Source: an uncultured Pelagibacteraceae bacterium (GTDB lineage: Bacteria; Pseudomonadota; Alphaproteobacteria; Pelagibacterales; Pelagibacteraceae). Taken from it: 48,896 bases of DNA. A program made the position numbers and the translations under genes. Location of the stretch: positions 1 through 48,896 of the forward strand of contig CACBHL010000006.1 of the NCBI GenBank assembly GCA_902539035.1. The letters run 5' to 3'. This document shows positions 47,292-48,896 of this stretch, piece by piece. Each line of letters begins with the position of its first letter. The first letter of the stretch is position 1. The notes beneath the pieces were generated by a model that was given only the letters and a program-made list of their open reading frames with translations, was not told the DNA's origin and ran no database searches.

Positions 47292-47729
47292 ATGAAAGAA
47301 CTTTTATATTTAAAAGATGATCAGCTTAAAGATTTGATAGAGAAACTTTTTTTGAGCTATAGAGAAACTTTCTCTGACTCTAAAAAGATATTAGACAAGT
47401 ACTCTATTGGCCTAGCGCACCACAAAGTGATCCATTTATTATCCATGTATGAGGGTATTTCAATATCAGAACTGTTGAAAAGACTAAAAGTCACCAAGCA
47501 AAGTCTTAATAGAGTTTTGAAGGATTTAATAAAATTGGAGATTATTACTTTTAAAAAAGATGAGCAAGACACTAGGGTAAAGCATGTATTTTTGAATGAT
47601 AAAGGTGAAAAGATATTTAACGAGGTTTTTGATCAACAAAAAAAAAGAATTTACAATGCATTACTAAACTCTAGTTCAGAGGAAGTAATAAATTTTGACA
47701 ATGTATTAAGTAAAATTATAAATGGATAA
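47292..47729 (+). CDS. petP: MarR-family regulator, PetP-like
   Basis: This 145-residue winged helix protein has LAHHKVIHLLSMYEGISISELLKRLKVTKQSLNRVLKDLIKLEIITFKKDEQDTRVKHVFLNDKGE (about 42-107), the MarR DNA-recognition helix and wing. The GLAHHKV and VTKQSLNRVLKDL segments resemble PetP, the MarR-type protein encoded before the response regulator PetR in alphaproteobacteria such as Rhodobacter. The next gene is an OmpR-type regulator overlapping by eight bases, which supports the match. The regulated genes are unknown here. Confidence 0.8.
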   Translation: MKELLYLKDDQLKDLIEKLFLSYRETFSDSKKILDKYSIGLAHHKVIHLLSMYEGISISELLKRLKVTKQSLNRVLKDLIKLEIITFKKDEQDTRVKHVFLNDKGEKIFNEVFDQQKKRIYNALLNSSSEEVINFDNVLSKIING

Positions 47730-48399
47730 ATTTAAAGCTCACATTTTACTAGTCGATGACGATGAAGGAATTAGATCTTTAGTAAAAAAATATTTAAATG
47801 AAAATAATTTTTTAGTTACAACTGCTGATAGTGCTGAAGACGCATCAGAAAAAGTAAAAATTATCAGATTTGATTTAATTATCTTAGATATAATGATGTC
47901 TGGAAAAAGTGGTTTAGATTTTATCAATGAACATAAGAAAGACTTAGATACTCCTATTATACTTTTAACAGCTAAAGGTGAAGCAAGTGAGCGGGTTGAG
48001 GGACTTGAACTAGGCGCTGATGATTATTTAGCTAAACCTTTTGAGCCAAAAGAACTAATTTTGAGAATTAAAAATATTTTGACTAAAACTATTAAGACTG
48101 ACCAAAAAAGAATTATCGAGTTTGAAAATGTAAAAATTGATTTAAATAAATTGCTAATTATTAAAAACAAAAAAGAATTCAAAATAAATAATACAGAAAA
48201 AATAATTTTAGAAAAAATGATTAATAATCCTGGAAATACATTTTCAAGAGAAAGCATCGGTCAATTAATTAATTTGGATAAAGAAAGGTCAATTGATGTA
48301 ATCATAACACGTTTAAGAAAAAAAATAGAAATTGATCCAAAAAACCCAAAATTTTTACAGACTATAAGAGGAGCAGGATATGTTCTCTGGATTGAATAA
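47722..48399 (+). CDS. petR: OmpR-family response regulator, PetR-like
   Basis: This 225-residue protein has an N-terminal receiver domain with the acidic pocket VDDD (Asp12, Asp13), phospho-acceptor Asp56 in IILDIMMSGKSG, Thr83 and Lys105 in LAKPFEP, and a C-terminal OmpR/PhoB winged helix (about 130-225) ending SIDVIITRLRKKIEIDPKNPKFLQTIRGAGYVLWIE. It overlaps the MarR-type gene by eight bases and the sensor kinase gene by 20, so all three form one unit. The symbol follows position and resemblance to alphaproteobacterial PetR; the target genes are not shown by the sequence. Confidence 0.87.
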   Translation: MDKFKAHILLVDDDEGIRSLVKKYLNENNFLVTTADSAEDASEKVKIIRFDLIILDIMMSGKSGLDFINEHKKDLDTPIILLTAKGEASERVEGLELGADDYLAKPFEPKELILRIKNILTKTIKTDQKRIIEFENVKIDLNKLLIIKNKKEFKINNTEKIILEKMINNPGNTFSRESIGQLINLDKERSIDVIITRLRKKIEIDPKNPKFLQTIRGAGYVLWIE

Positions 48400-48896
48400 T
48401 TTACTAAAAAAAGTTTTACCTAAAAGGCTATTCTATAGGGCGCTTTTAATTGTTGCAGTCCCTGTAATTGTTCTTCAGCTAATCATCACAATTGTATTTT
48501 TTGACAGCTTATGGATTAAAACCAATAAAGGAATGACAAGAACGTTAGTAAACGAAATAAGTGCGTTCATCGAAGCATATGAAAGTGAGGAAGAAGACAA
48601 GCAAGAAATAAATAACTTATTTTCATTATTTTTAGATTTAAATATTCAACTTGAACTTAATGAAGAATTACAAGATCAACAAAATGAAAGATGGTTTAGT
48701 CCAATAGACCGAACATTGAGAAGAGAATTAAAATCAAAATTTTCTGTAGAAGATTATTGGTTCGATTCAACAAACTATAAGGAGTTAATTGATTTAAGAG
48801 TAAAATATAAAGATGGGTATTTTAAATTTTTAGTCCCCAAAGATCGTGTTGCCAGTTCTTCTGCTAGAATATTTGCTTTATGGATATCTGTGCCTG
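48380..48896 (+). CDS. Sensor histidine kinase, N-terminal part (truncated by window)
   Basis: The ATG at 48380-48382 opens a frame that overlaps the response regulator by 20 bases and runs off the right edge after 172 codons. The visible part has a cytoplasmic start with LPKRLFYRALLIVAVPVIVLQLIITIVFFDSLW (about 14-46), a membrane segment, then a charged periplasmic sensing region (about 47-160) and the start of a second membrane segment (ARIFALWISVP). This layout matches alphaproteobacterial EnvZ-type kinases paired with OmpR-type regulators. The HAMP, phosphoacceptor and ATPase domains lie outside, so kinase identity rests on layout and operon context. Confidence 0.8.
   Translation, partial: MFSGLNNLLKKVLPKRLFYRALLIVAVPVIVLQLIITIVFFDSLWIKTNKGMTRTLVNEISAFIEAYESEEEDKQEINNLFSLFLDLNIQLELNEELQDQQNERWFSPIDRTLRRELKSKFSVEDYWFDSTNYKELIDLRVKYKDGYFKFLVPKDRVASSSARIFALWISVP

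Noticed and set aside
1..48896. CRISPR arrays, insertion sequences, integrases or prophage genes
   Set aside because: No direct-repeat arrays with spacers, no terminal inverted repeats with transposase, and no phage-like gene was found on either strand by reading.
1..48896. Intrinsic hairpin-plus-T terminators
   Set aside because: Long T and A runs are frequent because of base composition, but I found no GC-rich stem directly before one at a gene end, so none is reported.

Overview
The window looks like a piece of a small, very AT-rich, streamlined alphaproteobacterial chromosome, most like the SAR11 clade (Pelagibacterales). This rests on the low GC seen by eye, near-zero intergenic space, many 1-20 base gene overlaps, and neighbourhoods of alphaproteobacterial type: dcw cluster ending in lpxC-bamD, yqeY-dnaG-rpoD, and a PetP/PetR-like pair. 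I ran no database search, so genus-level placement is inference.

Region 1 (1-18.8 kb, minus strand) is an almost complete division and cell wall (dcw) cluster, read from right to left: mraZ, ftsZ, rsmH, ftsL, ftsI, a fused murE-murF, mraY, murD, ftsW, murG, murC, murB, ddl, ftsQ, a reduced ftsA-like gene, lpxC and a partial bamD. It encodes the peptidoglycan precursor pathway from UDP-MurNAc to lipid II, the septal synthase pair FtsW-FtsI, the Z-ring protein and the first committed lipid A step. A clear sigma-70 promoter with three 10-bp-phased TGGG boxes, a candidate MraZ operator, precedes mraZ. Three things depart from the textbook cluster: ftsZ lies between mraZ and rsmH, FtsA is cut to about 234 residues without its nucleotide-binding core, and MurE and MurF are one chain.

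Region 2 (18.9-25.9 kb) holds the RNase P RNA gene, an AmpD-type amidase, mlaA-mlaC for outer-membrane lipid transport, and a macromolecular-synthesis group yqeY-dnaG-rpoD followed by two tRNA genes on the same strand. The Val(GAC) tRNA has perfect or near-perfect stems but non-canonical D and T loops. DnaG has lost most zinc ligands of its N-terminal domain.

Region 3 (26.0-36.7 kb) contains carA-carB, a large autotransporter-type surface protein, a circularly permuted ATP-grasp protein divergent from the proteasome-like Anbu protease, and a pair made of an HxD...H oxygenase-like protein and an ELM1-like putative glycosyltransferase.

Region 4 (36.7-48.9 kb) is mostly housekeeping: trxB with an extended SDR, a TIP30-like SDR, an aspartate-type aminotransferase, the overlapping run uvrB-folM-folB-uvrC-pgsA, ilvE, and a regulatory run of MarR-type regulator, OmpR-type response regulator and sensor kinase (kinase cut by the window end). 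No insertion sequences, phage genes, CRISPR arrays or integrons were seen. Apart from the stretch holding rnpB, no gene-free stretch exceeds 300 bases.
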